The notes under the pieces: generated by a model
What the model saw: the letters and a program-made list of their open reading frames with translations, nothing else
Told to the model about the DNA's origin: nothing
Databases searched by the model: none
Translations under genes and position numbers: made by a program
Part shown: piece by piece, positions 51,887 through 61,275 of the stretch
Numbering within the stretch: position 1 is the first letter of the stretch
Layout of the letters: each line of letters begins with the position of its first letter
Source of the DNA: Chryseobacterium aquaeductus
GTDB taxonomy: Bacteria > Bacteroidota > Bacteroidia > Flavobacteriales > Weeksellaceae
DNA: 64,000 nt
Assembly (NCBI RefSeq): GCF_905175375.1
Contig: NZ_CAJIMS010000001.1
Coordinates: 1,240,001-1,304,000 of the forward strand
Reading direction: 5' to 3'

Positions 51887-52414
51887 TTATTTTTGCGAAT
51901 CTGGTACAAATTCTAAACTTACAGAATTCATACAATAACGCGTTCCTGTGGGAGGTGGACCGTCATTAAAAACGTGCCCCAAATGAGAATCGCAACGCTT
52001 GCAAAGCACTTCAATTCTTTCCATGCCATGAGAAGAATCTCTGTGGTAGGCAGTCCCTTCTTTGTCAGCTTCAAAGAAACTTGGCCATCCGCAAGTTGAT
52101 GAAAATTTAGAATCTGAACGGAATAAATGATTTCCACATACCGCACAGTAGTATTCTCCCAATTCGTCAAATTCATTATACTTACCGGTGAAGGGTCTTT
52201 CTGTAGCGGCTTCTCTTGCAATGGCGTACAAATCCGGAGAAAGAATTTTTCTCCATTCGTCATTAGAAACATTGAGTTTTGTACGATCGGTTCTTGAGTA
52301 ATATGGATTGTTTTTTGCTTCAGTGTTTTCCATAGGAGTAATTTTCACGGGTTTTTGAGTCTGCGAACACATCTGCAGAAAGGTTAATAATAATATCGGA
52401 AATAAAAACTTCAT
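51887..52414 (-). CDS. msrB: Peptide-methionine (R)-S-oxide reductase, exported
   Basis: MsrB repairs oxidised methionine. The 175-residue protein has a hydrophobic start with a cysteine at residue 16 (FLQMCS), so it may be a secreted or lipid-anchored protein, although the lipobox is weak. The catalytic cysteine is in TRYCMNSVSLEF, zinc pairs are CAVC and CKRC, and the STCGWPSF motif is in place. There is no MsrA part. Its location outside the cytoplasm suggests repair of envelope proteins. It is divergent from the DUF445 gene, with 100 bases between starts. Confidence 0.92.
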   Translation of the reverse strand: MKFLFPILLLTFLQMCSQTQKPVKITPMENTEAKNNPYYSRTDRTKLNVSNDEWRKILSPDLYAIAREAATERPFTGKYNEFDELGEYYCAVCGNHLFRSDSKFSSTCGWPSFFEADKEGTAYHRDSSHGMERIEVLCKRCDSHLGHVFNDGPPPTGTRYCMNSVSLEFVPDSQK

Positions 52415-52501
52415 ATCTATTTAAAACTGAAAAACAAATGCAAATTTTAATCCGAAATAAGTCTAAGATGACTTTTTCTTGAATTCCAATTCCAAATTTA
52501 C

Positions 52502-52509
52502 TAAATTTG
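52502..52509 (+). promoter_or_regulatory. -7 box for the DUF445 gene
   Basis: TAAATTTG is an exact match and lies 5 bases before the ATG at 52515. Confidence 0.6.
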
Positions 52510-52514
52510 AGACT

Positions 52515-53759
52515 ATGAATGACAAACTAAAAAGAAAACAACTCAACAAATACAAGGCTTTTGCGACAGGACTTTTTGTTTTGATGGCGGTTATTTTTGT
52601 TGTGACAACCATTCTTCAGAAAACGAACGAATCTCATTGGGTTGGCTATGTAAGAGCTTTTTCCGAAGCTGCAATGGTGGGAGCTTTGGCAGATTGGTTT
52701 GCTGTGACCGCCTTGTTTCGTCATCCTTTAGGAATCCCAATTCCACACACGAATCTTATTGAAAACAGTAAAGAAAAACTGGGTGATAATCTTGGAAGTT
52801 TTGTGGTTTCAAATTTTCTTTCGCCTAAGACGATACGTCCATATATTCAGAAGATAAAAATCTCAAATTTTGTTGGCGAATGGCTTTCAAAAGAAAGAAA
52901 TCAGGAAGTTTTAATTAAAAATCTGTCAGATATTGTTTTGGATATTTTAAATAAATTGGATGATTCTGAAGTGAGCCAATTTATAAGCAAGAAGGTTAGC
53001 GAAATGACGGATGATATTCAACTGAATAAAATTCTTGGAAACGGAATCATTTATCTTTTAGACAAAAATGACCATCAGAAAATAGTTACCAACCTTTCGA
53101 AACAGATCAAAGAATATCTTATCGAAAATGATTCTATGATTCAGGAAAGGGTAAAAAAAGGAAGTTATTCTTTTATTCCTTCATTTGTAGATAATAAAAT
53201 TGCGGAGAAAATTGCAAGTGGACTTTCAGATTTCTTCCGTGAAGTCGAGGAAGATACCAATCACGAAATCAGAGGTTTAATCACAAAAAAGATTTACGAT
53301 TTTTCTAATGATTTAAAGGAAGATCCGAAGTGGAATGATGAATTTAAGTCTATTAAAAATGACTTTCTAAAAACCGATAAGCTAGATGAATATTCAAATG
53401 ATATCTGGGTTTCTATTAAAAAAACGTTAGGTACAGAACTTCAGGAAGAACAATCGTCTTTGAAAAAATATCTTTCAAAAAATCTGAATGAGTTTTCTCA
53501 AAATTTAAAAACCGACGAAAAACTACAGAATAAAATTGATAATTGGGTAAGAGTTACTGCTTACAAATACATTCTTAAAAACACCCATCAAGCCGGAAAC
53601 CTCATCAGTTCAACCGTCGGAAACTGGCAAGGGAAAGAATTGAGCGAAAAGCTTGAATTAGAGGTTGGTAAAGACTTACAATTCATCCGTGTGAACGGAA
53701 CCTTGGTTGGTGGATTGGTTGGATTGATTATTTATACGATTTCGCATTTTTTTCTTTAA
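52515..53759 (+). CDS. DUF445 family membrane protein
   Basis: The 414-residue protein begins with a hydrophobic helix (about 15-33), then the family hallmark RAFSEAAMVGALADWFAVTALFRHPLGIPIPHT. A long helical, charged middle part follows, and a C-terminal helix (VGGLVGLIIYTISHFF). DUF445 proteins are envelope proteins of unknown function. The start 36 bases upstream is rejected because the ATG at 52515 directly follows a -7 box. Confidence 0.88.
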   Translation: MNDKLKRKQLNKYKAFATGLFVLMAVIFVVTTILQKTNESHWVGYVRAFSEAAMVGALADWFAVTALFRHPLGIPIPHTNLIENSKEKLGDNLGSFVVSNFLSPKTIRPYIQKIKISNFVGEWLSKERNQEVLIKNLSDIVLDILNKLDDSEVSQFISKKVSEMTDDIQLNKILGNGIIYLLDKNDHQKIVTNLSKQIKEYLIENDSMIQERVKKGSYSFIPSFVDNKIAEKIASGLSDFFREVEEDTNHEIRGLITKKIYDFSNDLKEDPKWNDEFKSIKNDFLKTDKLDEYSNDIWVSIKKTLGTELQEEQSSLKKYLSKNLNEFSQNLKTDEKLQNKIDNWVRVTAYKYILKNTHQAGNLISSTVGNWQGKELSEKLELEVGKDLQFIRVNGTLVGGLVGLIIYTISHFFL

Positions 53760-53778
53760 GCGAAGTTAAAAACAAAAA

Positions 53779-53805
53779 AAAGCAAAGCCTCAATGACTTT
53801 GCTTT
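53779..53805 (-). terminator. Terminator after pyrD (minus strand)
   Basis: AAAGCAAAG / CTTTGCTTT with a run of T on the minus strand. In the plus direction the T run is poor, so DUF445 may lack a strong terminator. Confidence 0.75.
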
Positions 53806-53826
53806 CAATATATTTTAAATTAAATT

Positions 53827-54864
53827 TTACCTTGAAATTCTACTCGCTCTTGTCAAAAGTTCCTGATTAATATCATTGATCAATTGTGGACCTTCATAAA
53901 TAAAACCGGTATACAATTGAACCAAACTTGCTCCCGCATCTAGTTTTTCGATGGCATCTTTTGCAGAATGAATTCCGCCAACTCCGATGATCGGAAAAGC
54001 TCTGTTGCTTTTATCAGAAAGATATTTGATCATTTTTGTACTTCGCTCACGAATCGGTTTTCCGCTCAAACCACCGTTCCCAATTTCGGCTAAAACTTCA
54101 TGAGATGTTTTCAGACCTTCTCGGTTGGCTGACGTATTTGAAACGACAATGCCGTCGATTTTTGTATCCGCAATTAACTCAATAATTTCATCAAGCTGCT
54201 GATTGTTCAAATCGGGTGCTATTTTCAGTAAAATTGGTTTTTGAGTTGGCTTTGTTTGATTGATTTTCTTTACTTCAGTAATCAATTCTCTCAGATATTC
54301 TACATCTTCCAGTTTTGCGTGGCTACCAACGTTTGGACAGCTTACATTCAAAACAAAATAATCTACATGAGGATGCAGACCTTCAAAACAGTCAAGATAA
54401 TCCTGTGTGTAATTTTCTGGCGTTGTATTGGTGTTTTTTCCGATGTTTCCACCGATGATGATTTTCCCTTTGTTGCCTTTTAGTTTTTCAATCGTCGCTT
54501 CGAGTCCGTCATTATTGAAACCCATTCTGTTGATAATTCCGCCATCTTCGATTAAGCGGAACAATCTTTTTTTAGGATTTCCCGCCTGTGCTTTTGGAGT
54601 TACCGTTCCGATTTCTACAAATCCGAATCCTAAGTCACCTAATTCATTAAATAATACTGCATTTTTGTCAAAACCAGCTGCTAAACCAACCGGATTTTTA
54701 AATTTCAATCCGAAAACTTCTCTTTCAAGACGTTTATCTACAATTGGTTTTGGTAAAAATAATTTGGTAAGAAATCCAAAATTTTTAAGCATCGAAAAAG
54801 TAAAGTGATGAACTTCTTCAGGATCAAATTTGAAAAGAATTGGACGGATAAGCGATTTGTACAT
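53827..54864 (-). CDS. pyrD: Dihydroorotate dehydrogenase, quinone-dependent
   Basis: PyrD oxidises dihydroorotate to orotate in pyrimidine synthesis, passing electrons to quinones. The 345-residue length and the N-terminal helical stretch ([21 protein letters not shown]) show the class 2, membrane-associated type. FMN and substrate sites are [37 protein letters not shown] (catalytic Ser) and LLKIAPDL. It is not clustered with other pyr genes. Confidence 0.95.
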   Translation of the reverse strand: MYKSLIRPILFKFDPEEVHHFTFSMLKNFGFLTKLFLPKPIVDKRLEREVFGLKFKNPVGLAAGFDKNAVLFNELGDLGFGFVEIGTVTPKAQAGNPKKRLFRLIEDGGIINRMGFNNDGLEATIEKLKGNKGKIIIGGNIGKNTNTTPENYTQDYLDCFEGLHPHVDYFVLNVSCPNVGSHAKLEDVEYLRELITEVKKINQTKPTQKPILLKIAPDLNNQQLDEIIELIADTKIDGIVVSNTSANREGLKTSHEVLAEIGNGGLSGKPIRERSTKMIKYLSDKSNRAFPIIGVGGIHSAKDAIEKLDAGASLVQLYTGFIYEGPQLINDINQELLTRASRISR

Positions 54865-55002
54865 TGAAAAAAAGTTTTACAAAAATAATCATTTTTAAAT
54901 TAATGAATTCTTGATGTGTGATAATTTATGTAAATGAAGAAGATTGTTGCAATTAATCTTTGAAGCACAATTTCACGAATGTTTTTTAACGAATAGACAG
55001 AA

Positions 55003-55104
55003 TTTGTCATTGACTTCGTCAAATCTTCGATTTCCGGAGGAATCTAAATTCGAATCTCTCAATACTACTTCTATACAATGCTTAGATCTTTTCAGAATGA
55101 CAAA
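55003..55104. repeat. Candidate short palindromic element with terminal inverted repeats
   Basis: TTTGTCATT at 55003-55011 and AATGACAAA at 55096-55104 bound a 102-base segment containing GGAATCTAAA-like words. It resembles short interspersed repeats I recall from Chryseobacterium intergenic regions. It lies between pyrD and truC and holds no convincing gene. Confidence 0.5.
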
Positions 55105-55124
55105 GATTGCGCAGATAAAGTTGG

Positions 55125-55820
55125 TTAACTGTATAAACTCAAATCAAAATTTAAAATATCCCCTATTCTTTTAAACTCTTCATCTATAGTAGCGTTTACC
55201 ATAATTCTTTCGTTGGAAATCGGATGATTAAAAACCAATTGATGGGCGTGAAGCGTCATTTTGTTGATACCAAATGTTTGAAGCCATAACTTGTTTTGTT
55301 TATTGCAACCATGTTTGCGACAGCCCAAAATCGGATGCAAAATATGTTTAAAATGTTTTCTCAGCTGATGAAATCTTCCCGTTTCAGGAATCGCTTCTAC
55401 CAAACAATATCTCGAAGTCTGATGTTTTAAAAAAGGTAGATCTATTTCCGAAGTCTGGAGACGATGATAATAAGTGATTGCATTCTGTTTTATTTCGTCT
55501 TCATTTACTAAATCATAATCAATTGTTTCTTCGTCTTTCGTCCAGCCACGAAGAATCGCAATGTATTTCTTTTCAACTTCTCGTGATGCAAACTGAGCGC
55601 TGATGATTTTCAAAGTTTCTTTATCTAAAGTAAACAGCAAAACGCCGGAAGTCTTTCTATCTAAACGATGTACAGGATAAACTTTTTGCCCAATCTGATT
55701 TCTCAATTCCTGGATTGCGTATGTATCTGCTTCTCCGGAATAAAAAGATTTATGAACCAATAATCCACTTGGTTTATTGATGGCAATCAGATGTTCGTCA
55801 CGATAAAGAATTTCTAACAT
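55125..55820 (-). CDS. truC: tRNA pseudouridine synthase, TruC-like
   Basis: The 231-residue protein belongs to the RluA-type pseudouridine synthases. It begins MLEILYRDEHLIAINKPSG and has the catalytic aspartate in HRLDRKTSGVLLF, with ETGRFHQLRKHF near the C-terminus. The close match to the pattern of E. coli TruC, which modifies U65 of tRNAs, supports that assignment over RluA or RluC. It lacks an S4 domain. It is a single gene between two intergenic regions. Confidence 0.88.
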   Translation of the reverse strand: MLEILYRDEHLIAINKPSGLLVHKSFYSGEADTYAIQELRNQIGQKVYPVHRLDRKTSGVLLFTLDKETLKIISAQFASREVEKKYIAILRGWTKDEETIDYDLVNEDEIKQNAITYYHRLQTSEIDLPFLKHQTSRYCLVEAIPETGRFHQLRKHFKHILHPILGCRKHGCNKQNKLWLQTFGINKMTLHAHQLVFNHPISNERIMVNATIDEEFKRIGDILNFDLSLYS

Positions 55821-55962
55821 CTGGCAAAAGTAGAGGTTTTCTTACATATTTTCTCAAACTCAAATATGTTTAAATATTATTCGGCTTGATGTTTATAAAT
55901 ACTTTGTTATTCTCAATTAACAAGATAAATATTTTTTATATTTTCGTCATCAAAATTAAAAC

Positions 55963-56478
55963 ATGAGAAAATATATATTTGTATTGAGTTTTAGTATGAT
56001 ATCACTTTTACTTTCTGCTCAAAATTCCGATACTTTAAGAATCGGAAAAACCAACCGCGAATTTTACATAAAGGGTGACCAGACTTTTAAAGCTTCCGAT
56101 TATAAAAAAGTTTTCACCAACGCCGAAGCATTAAATTATATGCAAAAATCTCGCACAAACAGTACTTTTTCTCAGATTTTTGGAGGAATTGGCGGTGGAT
56201 TGATGGGTTTTGGAATGGCAAGAGCTTTAAGTGGTGGCGATAAAGAAGTTTATATAAATGGCGCTCTTGTCAAAGAGAGACAAAAAGGAAATTGGGGGTT
56301 GGTAGGAATTGGTTTAGGAGTTGTAGGCATCGGAATACCTTTCGCCATAAGCAGTGGGAAAAATTTAAAAAAAGCTGTTAAAACTCAGAATCAGGCTGAT
56401 TCGGGAGAATCAGCAAAAACCACTTCTTACAGATTAGACATCGGTGGAAATGGAGTTGGATTAAGTTATAATTTCTAA
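55963..56478 (+). CDS. Hypothetical secreted protein, Gly-rich
   Basis: I do not recognise this family. The 171-residue protein has a signal peptide of 19 residues (LLLSAQNS), a short globular part (NREFYIKGDQTFKASDYKKVF) and a glycine-rich stretch (IFGGIGGGLMGFGMARAL). A second hydrophobic Gly-rich helix (LVGIGLGVVGIGIPFAI) and a beta-like ending GNGVGLSYNF follow. The two glycine-rich helices could sit in a membrane. It ends in a strong terminator. Confidence 0.75.
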   Translation: MRKYIFVLSFSMISLLLSAQNSDTLRIGKTNREFYIKGDQTFKASDYKKVFTNAEALNYMQKSRTNSTFSQIFGGIGGGLMGFGMARALSGGDKEVYINGALVKERQKGNWGLVGIGLGVVGIGIPFAISSGKNLKKAVKTQNQADSGESAKTTSYRLDIGGNGVGLSYNF

Positions 56479-56490
56479 AAAATATATCGA

Positions 56491-56517
56491 AAAGCAGTTT
56501 TTTAACTGCTTTTTTTA
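56491..56517 (+). terminator. Terminator before glyS
   Basis: AAAGCAGTT / AACTGCTTT with loop TTTT and a T run. Confidence 0.9.
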
Positions 56518-56548
56518 TTGAATTTCACGATTTTGGAATCCATTTTCA

Positions 56549-56556
56549 TATTTTTG
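56549..56556 (+). promoter_or_regulatory. -7 box for glyS
   Basis: TATTTTTG with a TTTTG word 13 bases upstream, 21 bases before the ATG at 56578. Confidence 0.5.
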
Positions 56557-56577
56557 CAGTTCAGACGTAAAAAAATT

Positions 56578-58119
56578 ATGGCAAAGCAAGAAGATGTTTT
56601 CAAGAAAGTGATTTCTCACGCTAAAGAATATGGTTTTATTTTCCCTTCTAGTGAGATCTATGACGGTTTATCCGCTGTTTATGATTATGGACAGAATGGT
56701 GCAGAACTGAAAAATAATATTAAACAATATTGGTGGAAAGCGATGGTACAGCTTAACGAAAATATTGTGGGTATTGATTCGGCAATTCTTATGCACCCTA
56801 CAACTTGGAAAGCTTCGGGCCACGTTGATGCATTCAACGATCCTTTGATTGACAATAAAGATTCTAAAAAACGTTTCAGAGCAGATGTTTTGGTGGAAGA
56901 TTATTGTTTGAAAATCGAAGAAAAAGAAAATAAAGAAATTGAAAAAGCCGCAAAAAGATTCGGTGAATCTTTCGATAAAGCTCAGTTTGTCGCTACAAAT
57001 CCTAAAATTTTAGAATATAGAGCAAAAAGAGAAACTATACTTTCAAGATTGGCTAAATCTCTTGAAAATGAAGATCTTGCTGACGTAAAAGCATTAATTG
57101 AGGAATTGGAAATTGCTGATCCTGATACAGGTTCTAGAAACTGGACGGAAGTTAGACAATTTAACCTGATGTTCGGAACTAAATTGGGTGCGTCTGCAGA
57201 TTCTGCAATGGATCTTTATTTAAGGCCGGAAACTGCTCAGGGAATTTTCGTGAATTTCTTAAACGTACAAAAAACTTCTCGTCACAGACTTCCGTTTGGT
57301 ATTGCACAAATTGGAAAAGCATTCAGAAATGAGATCGTTGCAAGACAGTTTATCTTCAGAATGCGTGAGTTTGAACAGATGGAAATGCAGTTTTTCGTTG
57401 CTCCGGGAACTGAATTGGAATTCTACGAACAATGGAAGCAAAAACGTCTGAACTGGCATTTGGCTCTTGGTTTAGGAAACGAGAATTACAGATTTCATGA
57501 TCATGAGAAACTGGCTCATTATGCAAATGCTGCGGCAGATATTGAATTTAATTTCCCATTTGGATTTAAAGAATTGGAAGGTATTCACTCAAGAACCGAT
57601 TTCGATTTGAAGGCGCATGAGAAATTCTCTGGCAGAAAATTACAGTTCTTCGATCCTGAAAGAAATGAAAATTACGTTCCTTACGTTGTAGAAACTTCGG
57701 TTGGTTTAGACCGATTATTCCTTTCTTTATTTTCGCATTGTTTGAGAGATGAAGTTTTGGAAGACGGTTCGGAAAGAACAGTTTTATCTTTACCTCCAGC
57801 GTTGGCTCCGGTAAAAGCTGCGATTCTTCCGCTGATGAAAAAAGATGGTTTGGCGGAATATGCTGAGAATATCTTTAATGATCTGAAATATGATTTTAAC
57901 TTATTCTACGAAGAAAAAGATGCGATCGGAAAACGTTACAGAAGACAGGACGCCATCGGAACACCTTACTGTATCACGATTGACCACGACTCTTTAACAG
58001 ATCACACCGTGACCATCAGAGACAGAGACACGATGCAGCAGGAAAGAGTTCCGGTTTCTGAGTTGAGACGAATTATTGATGAGAAAACAAACTTCAGAAA
58101 TTTACTGTCTAAGATATAA
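56578..58119 (+). CDS. glyS: Glycine--tRNA ligase (dimeric, alpha2 type)
   Basis: This 513-residue class II synthetase attaches glycine to tRNA. It is the single-chain dimeric type found in eukaryotes, archaea and some bacteria, not the alpha2beta2 type of E. coli. It opens with FKKVISHAKEYGFIFPSSEIYDG and has motif 2 in FRNEIVARQFIFRMREFEQME, the RPETAQGIF stretch, motif 3 in ETSVGLDRLFL, and a C-terminal anticodon-binding domain starting LAPVKAAILPL. The ATG at 56578 is preferred to upstream in-frame codons because it follows the -7 box and matches the family start. Confidence 0.95.
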   Translation: MAKQEDVFKKVISHAKEYGFIFPSSEIYDGLSAVYDYGQNGAELKNNIKQYWWKAMVQLNENIVGIDSAILMHPTTWKASGHVDAFNDPLIDNKDSKKRFRADVLVEDYCLKIEEKENKEIEKAAKRFGESFDKAQFVATNPKILEYRAKRETILSRLAKSLENEDLADVKALIEELEIADPDTGSRNWTEVRQFNLMFGTKLGASADSAMDLYLRPETAQGIFVNFLNVQKTSRHRLPFGIAQIGKAFRNEIVARQFIFRMREFEQMEMQFFVAPGTELEFYEQWKQKRLNWHLALGLGNENYRFHDHEKLAHYANAAADIEFNFPFGFKELEGIHSRTDFDLKAHEKFSGRKLQFFDPERNENYVPYVVETSVGLDRLFLSLFSHCLRDEVLEDGSERTVLSLPPALAPVKAAILPLMKKDGLAEYAENIFNDLKYDFNLFYEEKDAIGKRYRRQDAIGTPYCITIDHDSLTDHTVTIRDRDTMQQERVPVSELRRIIDEKTNFRNLLSKI

Positions 58120-58123
58120 ATTG

Positions 58124-58156
58124 AAAGCCTTGATTTCTCAAGGCTTTTATTTTGAA
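58124..58156 (+). terminator. Terminator after glyS
   Basis: AAAGCCTTG / CAAGGCTTT with loop ATTTCT followed by a T-rich stretch. Confidence 0.8.
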
Positions 58157-58172
58157 TTAATCATAATAAATT

Positions 58173-58225
58173 TTGGCTAAAGCCAATAAATAGCAAGCAA
58201 CTTATTGTAAAGCGGACTAAAGTCC
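58173..58225. repeat. Pair of short palindromes
   Basis: TTGGCTAAAGCCAA (58173-58186) and GGACTAAAGTCC (58214-58225) share the pattern of a CTAAAG core between complementary arms. This resembles interspersed palindromic repeats of Chryseobacterium intergenic DNA. Confidence 0.5.
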
Positions 58226-58329
58226 TCTCCTATTGAAGAAATTTCATCAAAAACAGCAGATAAAAATATTTTCGTCAATGTATTTGAAATATCTTTGAAT
58301 TCATTACTTTTGGATTTCGAATAATAACT

Positions 58330-59859
58330 ATGAAAAAATTTTACTTACTGCTGTTTGGGTTAACCCAAACTTTTGCATATTCACAGACTCAAAATCTAGC
58401 TTCTCTGGCTACAGGAGAAAACATCGGGATGAATGCTTTGTTTGATACGAAAGACAATTTGTACGGCTACGTTTCGATGTATTCTTTAGGCAAAACAGAT
58501 AAAAAAAGCCAAAAATTTGAATATGTCATTTTAGATAAAAACCTCAACCCGGTTGCCAATAAAGAATTTGAAGCCGGACTTTTGGTTTCCAACTATTTTG
58601 GATATGTAGATTTTAAAGGTCAAATTATACTTCGCCCTTCAGATTTCAATTACCTTCAGGCTTTTTCAAAAGATGCTGCTTTGCCGGTATCAATGGTTAT
58701 CGATCCTAAAACTAATACCGTAAAACCAAAAGTTTATTATGATTATCTGGAAAACGGAACTTTTGTGGAGATCAATCAGCCAAAAAGCTTTAAAGAAGAA
58801 AGAAAAGAAAACCGTGCAGAGAAAAAAGACAAAGGCTACAACTACGTTTCTTCGGTAGGAGAAATTAAAGAAGGTGGATTTATTGCTGTAGAATACAACG
58901 ACTACGGAAGATATGTCAACAAAAACAGCCTGATTAAATTTGACGACAACAAGAAAGAAATCTGGAGATACAACTACAATACAAACGGAGACAAAAAAGT
59001 ATTTTCTGATCTTACTATTTTAGATAAAGATGAAAAAAGCCTGTACGGAATTTTAAGAAAAGTGAATGATGATGATAAATCATTTTCGCTCCTAGTTATT
59101 GATATGAAAACCGGAAAAGAAATCTCTAACAAGCCTCTCAACGGACTTTCGGCCGAAACTATCGATTATATCGATGAATTGTATTCTAATGGAAGAAGAA
59201 TGTCAAATGACAAAACTTTTGATGACAGAATCGTACTTTTAGGAAGGAATTATATTTCTAAAAAAGTTACAGGGTTTTCGAGATTGATGCTTGATAAAAC
59301 CAGCTACAATGTTGATCTCAGAGAATTGAATTACAAACCGGATCTCGTAAACCACATTCCTAAGTTGAGTGCAGACGGAGGAGTTGAAAATGGTTATTAT
59401 CTTCAAACAAAAGATGTTTATTTTTTAAGCGACGGAAGTGTAGGTATTTTGTCAGAAAAATTTAAACCCGAAGGCAATTACAGTGCTCCCAAAACCACAG
59501 ATCTGGTTTACATCAATACAGACAAAGATTTTAAAGTAAAAGATGTACAGGTTTTTGAAAAAGAAAAAACGAGATGGGCAAATAATGATTATCTGTTTTC
59601 GCAATATTTAAATAATGGAAAAGATGTTGTCTTCTTCTTCCGCGATTATCAAAAAGATCAGGTGACAAAAGAGAAAAAATGGAATCTTTTTATCAACACC
59701 GTAATCAACGGAAAATTTAATCAGGAAGTAATTCCTATTTCTGAGAAAGACAATTACGTTGTGACTCCTTATGTTGCAAAAGAAGGATATATTTTGCTGC
59801 GGGAACTTAATGAGAAAGAGAAGTTCAATCAGGTTCGTCTAGAAAGATTAAACTATTAA
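58330..59859 (+). CDS. Hypothetical secreted protein, 509 residues
   Basis: I do not recognise this family with confidence. The protein has a signal peptide of about 20 residues (LTQTFAYSQ) and then many beta strands with repeated patterns such as FDDNKKEIWRYNYN, LTILDKDEKSLYGIL and TDLVYINTDKDFKVKDV, which suggest a beta-propeller-like fold. A charged segment rich in Lys/Glu (about 155-172) interrupts it. There is no T9SS sorting domain or lipobox, so it is probably periplasmic. It stands alone between terminators. Confidence 0.8.
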   Translation: MKKFYLLLFGLTQTFAYSQTQNLASLATGENIGMNALFDTKDNLYGYVSMYSLGKTDKKSQKFEYVILDKNLNPVANKEFEAGLLVSNYFGYVDFKGQIILRPSDFNYLQAFSKDAALPVSMVIDPKTNTVKPKVYYDYLENGTFVEINQPKSFKEERKENRAEKKDKGYNYVSSVGEIKEGGFIAVEYNDYGRYVNKNSLIKFDDNKKEIWRYNYNTNGDKKVFSDLTILDKDEKSLYGILRKVNDDDKSFSLLVIDMKTGKEISNKPLNGLSAETIDYIDELYSNGRRMSNDKTFDDRIVLLGRNYISKKVTGFSRLMLDKTSYNVDLRELNYKPDLVNHIPKLSADGGVENGYYLQTKDVYFLSDGSVGILSEKFKPEGNYSAPKTTDLVYINTDKDFKVKDVQVFEKEKTRWANNDYLFSQYLNNGKDVVFFFRDYQKDQVTKEKKWNLFINTVINGKFNQEVIPISEKDNYVVTPYVAKEGYILLRELNEKEKFNQVRLERLNY

Positions 59860-59871
59860 TTATAAAAAGAA

Positions 59872-59899
59872 TCCTGATCTGACGGTCAGGACTTTTTTT
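59872..59899 (+). terminator. Terminator overlapping the end of the M48 gene
   Basis: TCCTGA / TCAGGA with seven Ts. The right arm and T run lie within the last codons of the convergent minus-strand gene. Confidence 0.7.
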
Positions 59900-61181
59900 G
59901 GTAATAATCGGCAATATTTTTTATTTCATCCAGACTTAGATTCCACATAAAATTGAGAAAATGCTGATAACTTTCACTCTGATTTTTAGGATCTACACGA
60001 TCCAAATATCGGTTTAAGTTGTAATTTTTTCGTGCATCGTAAATTTTACCAAAACATTTTCCCAGCCAGCTTTTATAATAACTTTCTTCTTCCCCATCCT
60101 GCAAAAACTGGAGACTTGTGTAAATTCCCAAACCATAATCCTCAGAATGATAGAAGTTGGGCAACGTTTCCATTCTTGCTATTTTTTCGACTACTGAGTA
60201 AGATTCTGATGCTTTTTCGTCTGCCACTTCAGTTTTTAATTCGGGAAATATTTTTTTTAAATTGTTGATTCTCATTGTCACTTCAGGATGTGATTTTAAT
60301 GAATCTTTATTTAATTTTTCATTAAAATGATCATAATTGTACAAAGAGAAATCTTCTTTTGCGAGCCATTTATCTTTAAATTCCTGTGTCGGAAGATTGA
60401 AAAATTTCTTGTAGGTTTCCAGTTTCAGTTCTTTTGGAGAAATTGTATCAAAATCTTCAAGCCTTTTTAACGCATTAATAAATTCTGTTTTTTTGAAATC
60501 GCTATTTTTAAAAACCGTATATCCTAAAGAATCTGCCTGCATTTCCTGCTTCCTGTTTTCATATCCTTTTTTATAAATTCTGTTTTTCAGCACGTCAAAC
60601 GCTCGCTGATTACGGTTTATTTTATTTGATTTAATATTTTGAACCACCAGCTTATCCATTTGGTCTTCGCCAATCAATTTCAGAAAAGTCTGCAAAGTAT
60701 GTCCTTTGATTTTGTGTCCCAATTCGTGGGAGATCACCGATGCCAGCTGATCATCATTATTCAGCCAACTAAAAAGTCCCATATTGATTACAAAAGTTCC
60801 GTCTGCAAAACAGTAAGCGTTGGGTGTATTATTTTTAGCAATAAGAATTTTTAAATTTTGCGGAATCTGAGGATTATTTTTTCTCAAACGCTCGATCAGA
60901 CTTTTCACTTTTGCATCAAATACAGAATTGAAAACAAAATCTTTATCTTTCACCTGCTTTTCAAAGTCTTTTCCCAATTCTTTATAGATTTTGGACAACT
61001 CACTTCCTGCTTTACCGGAATATTTTGTTTTCAGATCTTTAATTAAAAACTCATTGTTGGCAGAGTAATTTTTGATAAATTCCTTTCTTGGAGCATAATC
61101 TGTGGTATCAAGCGGTTTGTAAGTTTGTCCAGGAAAAAACACCGAAAAGGACAGTAATAAAAGGAATAAATATTTTGTCAT
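59886..61181 (-). CDS. M48 family metalloprotease
   Basis: The 431-residue protein starts with a signal peptide (about 1-18, SFSVFFPGQ) and has the zinc motif HELGH in VISHELGHKIKGHTLQ, with the third ligand probably a later Glu in KQEMQADSLGY. This is the M48 (Ste24/BepA-like) pattern. There are no membrane helices after the signal, so it is probably periplasmic, comparable to BepA-type quality-control proteases. The ATG at 61181 is preferred over the upstream Met-Met-Ile-Ile extension because it gives a proper signal peptide. Confidence 0.87.
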   Translation of the reverse strand: MTKYLFLLLLSFSVFFPGQTYKPLDTTDYAPRKEFIKNYSANNEFLIKDLKTKYSGKAGSELSKIYKELGKDFEKQVKDKDFVFNSVFDAKVKSLIERLRKNNPQIPQNLKILIAKNNTPNAYCFADGTFVINMGLFSWLNNDDQLASVISHELGHKIKGHTLQTFLKLIGEDQMDKLVVQNIKSNKINRNQRAFDVLKNRIYKKGYENRKQEMQADSLGYTVFKNSDFKKTEFINALKRLEDFDTISPKELKLETYKKFFNLPTQEFKDKWLAKEDFSLYNYDHFNEKLNKDSLKSHPEVTMRINNLKKIFPELKTEVADEKASESYSVVEKIARMETLPNFYHSEDYGLGIYTSLQFLQDGEEESYYKSWLGKCFGKIYDARKNYNLNRYLDRVDPKNQSESYQHFLNFMWNLSLDEIKNIADYYQKKS

Positions 61182-61275
61182 TATAATCATCAATAGTCAC
61201 AAAAATAATTCATTTAGCAATACATTTATTACTTTCTCTTCAAAATTATTTTAAATTTGTTGCAGATCGTTTATT

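Noticed and set aside
54944..55174. Plus-strand open frame between pyrD and truC
   Set aside because: It runs through the inverted-repeat element and into truC. Composition is not protein-like and no -7 box lies close to its start.
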